Assembly: GCF_947623445.1 (NCBI RefSeq)
Contig: NC_135246.1
Span: 2,544,501 to 2,608,500, forward strand
DNA length: 64,000 nt
Direction: 5' to 3'
Source of the DNA: Clavelina lepadiformis
Lineage: Eukaryota; Chordata; Ascidiacea; Aplousobranchia; Clavelinidae
Part shown: positions 34,921 to 46,276 of the stretch, in pieces
Numbering within the stretch: the first letter of the stretch is position 1
Layout: each line of letters starts with the position of its first letter
The notes under the pieces: model-generated
The model's database searches: none
Seen by the model: only the letters and a program-made list of their open reading frames with translations
What the model was told of the DNA's origin: nothing
Position numbers and translations under genes: made by a program

Positions 34921-37048
34921 CTCATATATTTGTAAAAACATGTGGTTTATTACATTTTAAGTATGCGGCAACATCCAGACAAGTGCAAAAAATCATAAAT
35001 AATAATCATTCAATTTTTATTGACGCGTTGAAAGGTAGAGATATACCGTTTACCCTGTTTAGTTTTGTGGCGATCTCTTATTTGTGTTGTTGTATGGGTT
35101 TATAGATATACTTGAGCATTTTAAATAGCTGTTGTTGACAATGAGACTTGAGGCTTAGAAAGGGGTCGAAGCAGATTGCATATACATACATAACCAACGT
35201 CAAGAAGCCTCTGCAAGTTATGATAACATGTAATCTCCACAACAGAATGTTAAAAAATTTTATTCTGTGGAATGTTCTAAATACATTTATGGCTAGTAAA
35301 AAACATAAATGGCTTCCACAGTGCAGTTGTGATACTACACGTTACCTTTTTTCGCCACGGTGTACGAAGGGCACTCAGTAAGTTTTTAGAATTTCTTTGC
35401 CGAGCGGACAATTATTCAAAATAGGATCCTCTAGCTCTAATGAATTTGTGATATCGTTACAGCCACTTCTTAAATTACCTTTTTTAAACTTCATTTCATC
35501 AACTCCCCTTTTAATCATCCAGAAATTGCCAGGAGCTAGACAGTTTCAATGCCCATGTAGGCCAAGTATTTGGTAACTATATGGCGCGGAATTATACTAT
35601 GGCAAGGCGCAGGTGCCACTCAACAGACTCCAAATATTCTGGCCTTTTGTTTCGCCTTTGTAAAGCCCTTGAAATGAAATGTGTTCTCATATTTGTACGT
35701 ACAATGGCAGCAATAGTTTTTATGAACAGTGTCTTCCCTTGCTTCAAATGTTTAAGAATCCTCAAAAGTCAAGTTTATTGCGGTTTAATTTATTAAAGCT
35801 TTTATAAAAATGCAAACGTAGTAAATCAGTGTGGAAACCTAACTTACGCAACATGTCAAAAATGGGCAGAAATTTTACGGCACGTCGCAGACATGCCCCC
35901 CAATAATTATGTTGGAGGTGACGTAATGTTATTTTCTCCCTCAATGTTTCTCACGTTGGATAAGATTTAGTCGGAACGTATTGCAAAGTACTATCTATGT
36001 GTTGCCTGAAGCTTTGCTCACAATAACATTTTCATCGAGTATTGATAAGCCTTTGAAGTTAGTGCTATGATACCGGTTCCAATTAAAACCGAAAATGAAT
36101 CTTTTATATTTTTTTTGTCGTTTTGCGTTTAAACGATATAGTGATGTATTTACACATGGTTGTTAGGGTAAAACCATTTCAATATGACTTAGTAAGGCGT
36201 TGGCTGTGACTAGTAAGACCATTATAACTATTAAGCCGTCGTTCACAAAAGAAGGTTTTCACTAAACTGGCACAGCATAACCGGCCACATTTCACTGTCA
36301 TATATCTATTATAGTGAAAACAATACCCACAATAGGCAAAATTTGAGTTTTTCTGTATGCAATTGCAGTTTTTTACTCCAATGTAAATCCTTCATCAACC
36401 TACATCTGCAAAAGAACCTACATCTCCATCAGACGAGAGAGAACAGAAACTACAATCACAAACTAAAATTTGGCAACAAGTTTCATCTTTAATTTAATTT
36501 TGTAGTCTGGACAACAAAGGTAAACAAATGAAACAGTTTTGCAATTACCACCCTGTTTGGCTTATTTCGGTCTTGGGATTAACTGAGAGACCTCAGTTAA
36601 AAGCAGAGCAAAGTTGTTTATTTCATCACATTTTTATTTCTGCCCTTTCGTGTCTGTCTTCTCCAATAATTAATTTGCAATCTTTCGCCACTGCTGTTAA
36701 ATGTCAGCTACAAACATGAGCACGCCATATTCTAGTGAGTTTACCTACCACGAAAAAAAATCATTTTTAACGGACAACAACAAGGCGATCGTTCAAGCTC
36801 TTGTGTTTTGCAGCTTTAACAAAAAAGTTATGAAAAAATTTAGTATAAGCCTATATTAAAAAGTCGTATTCATATTCATTCTTTTCTTACATGTACTGTA
36901 TATAGAAGAAATAACAATAAGATCGGAATAAATGAGACAGACTTTTGTTTTGTAGATGCTGCAAGCAGAACGATTTCTATTTCAAGTATTCTGTGACGTG
37001 TGCTGTTGTTTGAAATTTATGCCGTAGCAGGATAAATGAAAAAAGGTT
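34921..37048. other. No gene recognised
   Basis: Only short ORFs (for example 35581-35796 plus, 36528-36719 plus) without domains. This is the interval between the right arm and the 3' end of PAAF1. Confidence 0.5.
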
Positions 37049-40000
37049 TCAGAAAACTTTGTACTTCCTTACAACGGCATCCCTGGACGCAGTGTATATA
37101 AACCCGTCCGAAGATTGAACAATACAGTTCACAGGGTCGCAATCTGGTCCGCTCAGCTCAAGCTGAAGCTGAAGTTCAAGTTTATAAGTTTGACTCGACT
37201 CAGCTTTCTCACTTAGGTCCCCATTTCTGTTGACGACGTAAAACAAGGAACTTCGTCCGTCGGCGAAACTTGCCCAAAATGCCAGCGAGTGCGAACTGTG
37301 ACGTGATTGGCTCAGACACAGCACTGCCGATGCGAGAGTCTTGAATGACAGCAGAGGTTGCCTGGACATATTTGACATAAAATATATTGATATCTGTTAG
37401 ACAACCATGCATCCCAAGGAAGCTATCTTACGTATGAGTTAATAGATCAAATTAAATGATGCTTAGACGTGCGAAAATGTTTTTAAAACTAAAACATTAT
37501 CTACCCTGGCTTTAAGATATCCATCAGCAGAATTGTACCATCTTGTAGTCCGACCGCAAAAGTAGTTTCATTTAAGAAAGTGCAGCAGTTGACTGAATCT
37601 CTGCATTTAAATGACAGCACTTCTGTCCGGTTTGCGACGTCATAACCAAGTAGATCTCCATTTTCGGAGCCAGTTATTAAAACTTTGTCTTTAGTTTCAA
37701 ATTCGAGATCATCTGAAAAAAACACTTGTAAGTTATGGGAAATGTCACATCCAATAAATAATGAATTACAACTAGTGAGCCTTACTTTATCACGGTATGA
37801 ACGGTAAGTGTAGTTAGTAGCTAACGTATTTCCGATACCTAACCGCCATAATCGTATTAATAACACTGGCCAACAAAAAAAACATTTTTTTTGAGTGCCA
37901 AAGATATTTTGATGGTTTCTGGGTAATTTTGGGCTGCTGAGTCCGAAAATAACATTCGTTTCTTTGAATTGGCTCTAGTTTTTGAGATATCGATGTTTTT
38001 TATTTTTGACAAGAGAAAAATCGTTAACTTTAGTATCTGCCAATTGTGAACACAAGCATCAGTAAAATGCATATTGGAAATGTCTCTTAGGCAGTATGCA
38101 TTACTTATTTTGGACCAGATACTCCACTATGTCTATTTGTTATTGTAGCATCCCATTACTTCAGAAACAAGGCATTGAAAATACTCCATTTTCGGCATCA
38201 TTCTGATAAGCTACAGTTTCTTTGTATTGTTCACCACATGTACAGTGTAGAGTACTCCCTTCAGTTATCACATCATATCAATATCTCATTTTATAGCTAT
38301 ATTGTTGTAGACTAAAGATGTTGTAATCAGAGTTTAATAGTTCTGTAGCCAGAGAAAGGAATATCACGAGTCAAGTATACAAAAGAATACTTGGAATTAC
38401 CCAAATTTAGAATCTGCTCGTCGACCTGTGCCTCACTCTGAGGAAGTACCTGTGCCTAAATTTAGTGATTTATCTGACACATCCTTGGAAAATGATGAGT
38501 TTCATGAAAAGGTAGAAAGCTCTGCAAGTGAGAGCAGTGGAAGTGTGTTCGAAAGCAGTCCATTCATTCCAGAGCCATTCAAGCAGGAGGAGCTGAGCGA
38601 TCTTATCAGGGATCTCAACTTATCCAAAGAAGCAGCAGAAATTTTGGCATCCCGACTCAAAGACAAAAACTGCCTTGGAACCGGAGCTTCAATAACATTC
38701 TACCGTACAAGAGAGAAATAATTACTTCCGTATTTTAGCCAACAAGATGAACTTGTTTACTGCAAAGACATCGAAGGGCTTCTGCTGAAAATGGGAGTGC
38801 CACAATATAGACCTCAAGAGTGGCGCTTATTCATAGACAGTTCGAAAAGGAGTTTGAAATGTGTATTGCTACATAATGGTAACAGATATGCATCTCTCCC
38901 AATTGGCCACTCAACAAAACTAAAAGAAGAGTACAACAACATTAAAACGGTATTACAGAAACTGGATTATGACTCTCACCAATGGTTAATCTGTGTAGAC
39001 TTGAAGATGGTAAATTTTTTGCTTGGCCAGCAAAGCGGCTATACAAAATACCCATGTTTTATCTGTTTGTGGGATAGCACTGATCACTGGGTGAAGAAAG
39101 GGTGGCCACTTAGAGATTCCATGAGAGTAGGTGAAGGTAACATCATAAATGAACCTTTAGTTGCTAGAGAGAAGATCATCATTCCACCGCTGCACATAAA
39201 ACTTGGTTTGATGAAGCAATTTGTGAAAGCCTTGCATGCAATTGGGGATTGTTTGGGATTGGGAACTATATTTGCAGAACATTTCCTGCTTTGACCATCG
39301 AAAAGCTTAAAGCAGGCATTTTTGATGGCCCTCAGATCCGCAAACTCATAAAGGATGTGTGTTTTGTGCAGTCCATAACAGACACAGAGTCTGCTGCTTG
39401 GCAATCGTTTGTTTTAGTCACACAGAACTTTCTTGGTAACTGAAAAGCTGAAAATTACCAAGAATTGGTGGAAGATATGCTTTCCAAGTTGAAAGATTTG
39501 GGTGTGAAGATGAGTATCAAGGTTCACTATCTCTTCAGCCACTTAGATCGTTTTCCTGCAAACCTTGGTGATCTAAGTGAAGAGCAGGGAGAAAGGTTCC
39601 ACCAGGACATTAAGGTCATGGAAGAGAGGTATCAGGGCAGGTGGGATGCCCATATGATGGCCGACTACTGTTGGAGTCTCCAACGTGACTGCTTGGCTGC
39701 ATCACATTCCAGAAAGTCGTACAAAAGAAAATTTACAAGCATCGACTAACTTTTTTGTATTACAGTACCGATATATGATTGATTAGCGTGCTTTGACAGC
39801 TTACTAAATGTACTTTGAGCTTTACTAAAAGTAGTGTTTGTGCTTTAACGTCGCCTGTTTTTGCGTTACAAAAATCTGTTGTTTACTGCTAACATCGCCT
39901 AAGTTTTATAATTTTTGCTTGATTTTCACACGATACATGATTCGCGTAAAGAAGGCTCTCTGTGTTAACGATTGCGTCTTTAACAATATCGCATCAGAAA

Positions 40001-43000
40001 TAGAAGAATACTGTATGCACATGATTGAAAAGACAGATGTAGACTCATCAAAGTTGTAGTATAAAGAGAATTTTACCTATGTCAAAATTTGCGTATTTTT
40101 AGCACTTTTTGAAACAAAAATATGGAATATCTCAAAAACTAGAGCCAATTCGGAAAAACTAATGCCATTTTTGGATTCAGCGACATAAAAATACCCTAAA
40201 ACCGTTGAAACTTTCTTGGCACCAAAATGTGTGTTGACCAGTGTAATTAATCTTACAAGTTAAATGAAAATCGCTATAGAACATAGAAGTTATGAACGAT
40301 TTGCTATTAATGAAACAACTCATGGCACTCCAGAGATAAACTTAAGGATAGAAAGGATTTCCTTCTAAGTTGATGAAAGAAACTTTGCTTTTTCATAAAC
40401 AGACCAAAGAAACTTTGCTTTTTCATAAACAGACCAAAAAGTCTTTGCGACTTTCATGACGACATGCGACATGTTTTTAACAAATAAGTAAAATAAAAAA
40501 ATAAGTGTAACATAAGATAAAAAGTAAAATCCTTAAAAACCTAAAACTGATTTACACGCTGAAATATTTTTCAAGTATTTCGAAATTATAGTTTCGTGAA
40601 AATAAAAAATAAATTAAAACAAAATCAAATACTTCTCGCTTCCATTTACTTTGATGAGTGGTCATGGTGTCTCCTGTCGAAGGCACACACAAAGCTGAAG
40701 AAACGGTGGTAAGTGAGCTGGCGTTTATCTTGGAGTTGTGTTTTGTGATGCAACTGATGCAAGTAGCACTCCCACACTCCCATAAACGGGCAGTGCCGTC
40801 ATTCGAACACGATATGATGTTTCTACCTCTGTCTACTACTTCAGTGCATGAGATACTTGCATTATGTGAGCCGCTTAAAGTCCTGCAACAAAAGCAACAA
40901 AAATATTCCAGATAAAACGTTGCTGAAATGTGACATGCTGACAACCACTGACATGTTATTAGCTTTGCGTTAACAATGGTCATGAGATTGTTGAAGTTAG
41001 AAAGAATGCAAACTTAAAGCTTAAGGTAAAATAATACATGCAGTGGATTTTCCTATAACATGAAATATTTATTGGATGTCAACTAGTAGCTGCTCCTTCA
41101 TTTACCCAATCAAAGCTTTCTACAGACTTTAAAAGTCTATTTTCTGGAGTAATTCTCTGTGTTCATGAAACATAGGGTTAAAAAATTATCAGGCTAAACC
41201 TCCAGGCAATGAAAGACTTAGTTAGCTTTAATCTGAGAATGTGAATATATAAGAAAGAATGTGAGGCAACTTTTGTAAATCCATCATCACACTGATATGC
41301 CCTGCCTGGTTTATCACTGTATTGCTTAAATATATTCCTTGCACAGTAAACTTGAGTCTGACATGGCAGAAACTAATACAATGAGTAGTTTTGTCTGCAA
41401 TTAACAATGAAATTTGCTGATTAGGTTAAGCAGCAATCTTGACACTGCTAATGCTACACAGTAAAAGGAAATCTGCCGAATTCTTAGTCTTAAATATGTA
41501 ACACACTATTTTTGTGGTCCCATAACATGACTAATATGTAGTGATGCAAAACGCAAAAAACACATAAAAATTTTTCTTCACCAACCTTGCGCAAGAGCCA
41601 TCTTCAGTTGACCAAATCTTCAATTGAGTATCCATGCCACCACTTAGGACAACTACACCGGATGGAAAAAACTTACAGCAATTTACTTCCCCAGCATGTC
41701 CAGTAAATGTTCTCTGAAATTAAAGCATACTGTATTTTATAAGGTTGCGAAAATTTATCCAGATATTAACCGCTAATGGCTAAAAAGTCTTAGCGACTAA
41801 ACATTTTGTTAGCCATTAGCCGAAAACATACAGGAGAGATTTGGAGCAAAATTTTTAATAATCCATCGATTCGTGGAAATATGCAGCTCTGTTGATCACT
41901 TTAATGCTTGAATACTTTGTTTACTTGATAAATTTTACAGTTTAGCATGACAAGTATGACATACGTCGCTAATACAACACTTTTCATCATGCTTCTTAAG
42001 AATAAACAGTACTTTTAGTGCATTTAACAACGCGATTTACCATTAAGTGACTATGGCAGCTAACCCCCAGCTTACAGCTAAATATCAGCAAAAACAGTTT
42101 ATATCATCCAGACAATTGCTAAAGAATATCAGTTAAATTCCCAGCCCAGGTATTTTAGCTTCAAAAAATTCTATTTATTCCTACAGCAGGGATATGACTT
42201 GTGAGCATAAAAGATACATTCTATATAACTTGCAACATTGCATTAAAGCACTTTTTCATATTAGGAAATTATTGCAAGTACTAATAAACTCTGAATTCAT
42301 AAACACATCCTGACTACAATCGTCTTACTCTGACAGTGCCAGTGGCAGTATCCCAAAGTAGCAAAGTTTCATCAGTTGATGCAGAGACACCAAGACCACC
42401 CCCGGATGAGATATCTAAAGCAGTGATCTACAGAATGTAGAAGGAGATACGCATATGTTTTCAGATAAAATTGACAGAAGTGTCATTTCTACTACTTTGT
42501 TATGCTCTAAGGCAGTGATATATAAAATCAAATCACAGATGCTAAATAAAAAAGCTAAATACTGAATAGATGCTAAATAGATAAAAACTAACAGCTTTTT
42601 AAGCAAACCTACACTCTTGTTGTGTAATTTTGTAAACCGCTTCACTGGAGCCATGAATTTTGTAGTCACGCCAAATTTAGATGAACGTAAAGTAATGGAA
42701 TGTTTGTCACTCTGCTTAACATCAAAAAATGCAGATGTTTTGAAGCCTTCAGATGCTTCTTCATCCATCTTTCTGCCGCGTATTTCACCATGATCGGTTG
42801 ACCGATCACATCCAAAGTGCTTCAGTGATACCCAAACTTTTTCACCGCTCGTCCTAAACATAACAAAATAGCTTACATTTTTTGCAACACAGAAACAAAA
42901 CACACGAAAAACATTTCGGCCATAACATCATTAAATTTGGCTGTCATTAAGCAAAATGACGTTGATTGATTGATATTATTTGCATTTTGACTGCAGTTTG

Positions 43001-45045
43001 TTGAACACAATATGATAACAAATAGGACACAGCTACTCCATCAAGGAGCTTCAAGTTTAAATGATGCAAGTACTCATAAACATAAACCTAAATTATTTCA
43101 TTCTTTCTAAACTTCCAAATTTTGGTTTACAATTGAAAATGGCAAATAAAAAACTGTGCTAACGTGGATTGCACTGCTGCAGAAACTACTGCACTACGTA
43201 ACAAAGCCCATTTTTATTATAAAAAGGGAAAAACAAGTATCCATCAATTGGTATATGTTCAAGTTGGTATTCATTGATAGTAAGCATTATGATACAGAGC
43301 TTTGAAAAAAGTTAATAATATTTTGTTAATTTTGATGGACTCTTTTTGTGAAAGAAATTCTCGTGAAAATTCAAGGTCTAGCGCATTTAGCAACTGTGCA
43401 TAATTTGGCCAGGTGGTTCATAAACAAAATAAACAAACAAACAAACAAACGTTCATAAACAAGTTTTGAACTTCAATAAACTATAAAATCATTTTCTGAT
43501 CATAATTATTATGTAACTGATAAAGAAAAAAGTGTTATTTACTGAAATCCAAATACACTCTTCATTATCATTCATTCAAATCCAAATACACTCTTCACAG
43601 GTAAGATAATTAATCAATTAAAGGAAACTAATTGCAAAATGTTTGAAACAATATGTAAAAGAATATAAAAAATAAAAAAAATTTATACATGACAGCATTT
43701 AAAACCAGGCCTTGTTTCAAAACTAACTATTCCAGTTACAAAAAATGAAGCTTTTTAAATTTTAGTAGTCTCAAAACCTTTAAATCAGTGGTTTTCAACC
43801 TTTTTCATACCGCGACCCATTTTAACTGACGACTACCTTCCAAAAATTTTGATTTTGATTCAATTTTGATTTTATAATACATTTGTGTATGCGCAATAGC
43901 ACAAAAAACTATAATTAAAAATAACATAAATTATGATACCACTCTGTTGAAAAAAATACTCGTTTATTGAATTGGCATTCTTGTAATAGTGATTGGTATT
44001 TAATTGTCGTCTTCTCGACCCCCAGAGAAAAGGCAAACGACCCACCCGGGGGTCACGACTCCCAGGTTGAAAACCACTGCTTTAAATAATTCATAATTCT
44101 TGGGTTTTTAATAAAAGAGCTCTGCAATTTCTCATAAACTATGAGCATAATGGTAAAATAATGATCAATAATTTTAAATTACCAGCTAGACTAAATCTAC
44201 AGCATATATCGAGGCAAAATGGTGTAAGAAAAAGTGTGGTGGTTATTATACAAATACAATGACATGCATAGAAATTTTAATACATGTTTTTATTTCTACA
44301 GATGGTATGTAGGCTAATGGTTACAAATGAAAACATTGTATTGAAATTCAAACAAAGAATCGTGCCTACCACAATGCTTCATGCCAAGAACTTTGCAATA
44401 AGAATAAACAGCTATTCCCAGTTTCATTCATTTGCAAAAATTGTCAGATTAAACCAAATTAGTAACGAAAAACCTGAAAAAGAAGTAAAAATATGTATGA
44501 TTCCAACTAATCCATTTTATCAACAAATAACAATTTCAGTAATGCCTTTATGCTGTTGTTTTAAATTTACATCACTTGAGCTCAGACTATTAAGAAGCGG
44601 GTCTATGTGCAATAACCTACAGGTTAACATAATTTATAACATTTATAGGCCTAACCTACATAGCGTAAGGATATTTCAAAAATTCTTTAAGAACTGTAGA
44701 AGTTTTTCATTTCTGTTCTGGCAGTCTGGCCCTTATAGAAAAAAGCGTTGTGCACCGAACATATCCAGTGCACAACGTAGCTATCTGGTGCACACTAGTC
44801 TTTGAAAATTACACTGTCCGTTGCACAAAAAACTTTCATTCCATACTGGCAGTTTGGTAGCCTAGAGCGACTTGGAAGAAAAGAAACTAATTGATTTGAT
44901 TTTTTATCAACGCAAAAATCCATGTCTTTCAGCACAAATAATGCTTTCAGCAGCCCTTGAACAGTGTAACATGAGGTGCAACTTAAATTTAGGCTTACCT
45001 CCAAACTTTTCGTTTTTGCGTCGGACTTAAACTTATAGCAACCAT
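37049..45045 (-). CDS. PAAF1: Proteasomal ATPase-associated factor 1 (WD40 protein)
   Basis: Exons (minus): 45045-44999 (tentative), 42853-42613, 42427-42329, 41713-41586, 40882-40650, 37712-37505, 37361-37049. All junctions keep frame and give about 422 residues. WD-repeat segments include ITALDISSGGGLGVSASTDE, GHAGEVNCCKFFPSGVVVLS, GGMDTQLKIWSTEDGSC, VVDRGRNIISCSNDGTARLW and, at the end, DCDPVNCIVQ..GFIYTASRDAVVRKYK. These track vertebrate PAAF1 closely, including the 'GGMD.QLKIWS' block. PAAF1 binds the 19S ATPase ring and restrains 26S proteasome assembly. Exon 1 is chosen because phase, length to the conserved G-E-x-W block and a GTAAGC donor all fit, but its sequence is poorly conserved. 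Two introns carry transposons or duplicated DNA. Confidence 0.85.
37862..40245 (+). mobile_element. Unassigned TIR transposon family, copy 2 (both ends present)
   Basis: Left end AACACTGGCCAACA and right end (reverse complement) TACACTGGTCAACA, with further inverted similarity over about 150 bp including GAATTGGCTCTAGTTTTTGA in both. ATTAAT immediately flanks each end (37856-37861 and 40246-40251), consistent with a 6-bp target duplication. Length is about 2384 bp. It lies in a PAAF1 intron, in the orientation opposite to the gene, and carries a pseudogene of the family protein. Confidence 0.8.
38413..39749 (+). pseudogene. Transposase-like protein of the unassigned family, copy 2
   Basis: This is the longest collinear copy. 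It shows an acidic/Ser-rich N-terminus (RRPVPHSEEVPVPKFSDLSD), LSDLIRDLNLSKEAAEILAS, an in-frame TAA at 38719, EWRLFIDSSKRSLKCVLLHN, WLICVDLKMVNFLLGQQSGY, CFICLWDS, PPLHIKLGLMKQFVKAL, a frame change near 39250, FPALTIEKLKAGIFDGPQIR, a TGA near 39441, LGDLSEEQGERFHQDIKVM and HMMADYCWSL. The strand-D-strand pattern at LFIDSS, the Asp in ICVDLK and the acidic helix GERFHQD fit an RNase H-like DDE/D core. Three disruptions mean it is dead. Its position between matched termini ties this protein to a cut-and-paste-type element. Confidence 0.75.
40377..40436. repeat. Tandem duplication of a 30-bp unit
   Basis: Two adjacent, essentially identical copies of AAAGAAACTTTGCTTTTTCA plus ten further bases, in a PAAF1 intron just outside the transposon. 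Confidence 0.85.
42859..43620 (+). repeat. Dispersed duplicate, copy in PAAF1 intron 1
   Basis: Direct repeat of 61328-62520, beginning TAACAAAATAG and including CATAACATCATTAAATTT, GAACACAATATGATAACA and TTTTTATTATAAAAAGGG. It starts within about 6 bases of the exon boundary at 42853 and lacks the MITE present in the other copy. Confidence 0.85.
43786..44079. mobile_element. Non-autonomous hAT-like element with exact 8-bp duplication
   Basis: Ends CAGTGGTTTTCAACC and GGTTGAAAACCACTG are perfect inverted repeats. CTTTAAAT occurs directly on both sides (43778-43785 and 44080-44087). The interior is non-coding with CGACCC-rich subterminal parts. The termini resemble those of the autonomous hAT at 45955. 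Confidence 0.9.
44088..44998. other. PAAF1 intron 1 remainder, no gene assigned
   Basis: A 173-codon plus-strand ORF (44284-44805) has no recognisable domain and a low-complexity AT-rich composition. I treat it as chance. Confidence 0.4.
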
Positions 45046-45954
45046 GCGCAACCCATTTTGTAAGTGGTGCTGCCTTTGCAATACCCTTAGGCAACGCATT
45101 AGCGACGCTTGTTCCTGTTAAGGTGAACACTGAACAACTTTAATTTCGGGCAACATAAAATTAACGGTAGCCTAGGTCCTAGGACCTAGGTGACAATCGA
45201 AACTGGCACAAGGGTTAGCCCGGTCACCGGGGCTCGAACGATGTCGTAAATTTAAGTCGGAAAAATAATTTCTTCAGTTAGAGGATAAAGATTATTGAAT
45301 TGTTGTTATACCAAAACACATCGATACCATACCAAAACACATCGAAACCATACCATACTTAAATCACATGAAAATCAGAAATAACAGGTGTTATAAATGT
45401 TGGGGATAACCCTAATTCGATAAACAGATTCTATCATTTCATTTTTCTTCATTGGCGCGGTGCTGGGAACCAATGATACTATAAAACGTGTACATGTGTT
45501 TGTAGTATCATTGGTGGGAACCGCAAGACAGTAGTGTAAGTAAGAGATGGCATTCTGCGCAAACGCACAGAAACATACTTAGAACGTCTAAAAAATGCAC
45601 GAAAACGGTGATAGTATCATTTTGTTAATGAAATTTGTTATTACGTATCAACCAAGTAATCTTTGACTAGTTGCTCTCAGATTTAAATGATTACCACACT
45701 TTACAATGTTTGCATAAAGTGCCTAATAAACCAGGAAATCAAATTAGTAAACAACTGCTTAGTTAAGGTAATCTTTTTAATTAAGTAGAGGCGAGTAGAG
45801 CCAGTATTTAGGTTAGGCCAGCAACATCCATAGGCCTGAAATGTGGATTAGGCCTACCCATTGGACATACGATTAGCCTTACCTCAATCACCACAAGAGA
45901 TTAAAATATTACCTTTTCCCAATACGAATTGCTAATTCATGAATTACCTTATAG
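45046..45954. other. Intergenic DNA with palindromes, no gene seen
   Basis: It contains the palindrome CCTAGGTCCTAGGACCTAGG at about 45171 and a long hairpin at 45469-45515. No exons were recognised. Confidence 0.5.
45469..45515. repeat. 47-bp near-perfect hairpin
   Basis: ACCAATGATACTA pairs with TAGTATCATTGGT, and the intervening 21 bases (around ACGTGTACATGTG) are themselves nearly palindromic. The fold-back is almost complete. It could be a transposon remnant, a small-RNA precursor or an extruding palindrome. Confidence 0.7.
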
Positions 45955-46276
45955 CAGTGGTTCTCAAACTGTGGTACGCGTACCACTAGTGGTACGCGAA
46001 GGTATTTTAGGTGGTACGCGAAGATTTCGTCGGTATTTATTATTTTTCCAACCTGCTTCATGGTACATTCACATGAGAGAGGCAATGAATTGAGCTACGA
46101 AGGTTACGTGAGCGACTGTTTTTGAATTCTTCGGTAACAATTTCACATTCGTATTAATACGTCACAAATACACAACAAACAAAACAGTTCCGTTTCCTGT
46201 GTGCCTGTCAAATCAGTTGAGCTCGAGGGAGGATTAAAGTAACTTTATCAGTAAATTAGCAGGATAATTTTTAGCC

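Noticed and set aside
44284..44805. 173-codon plus-strand ORF as a gene
   Set aside because: AT-rich composition, no domain, lies in PAAF1 intron 1 without splice or start context.
45195..45250. tRNA-like B box (GTTCGAGCCCC on the minus strand) suggesting a tRNA gene or SINE
   Set aside because: No A box, acceptor stem or anticodon arm could be placed at the right distance, so it is left unannotated.
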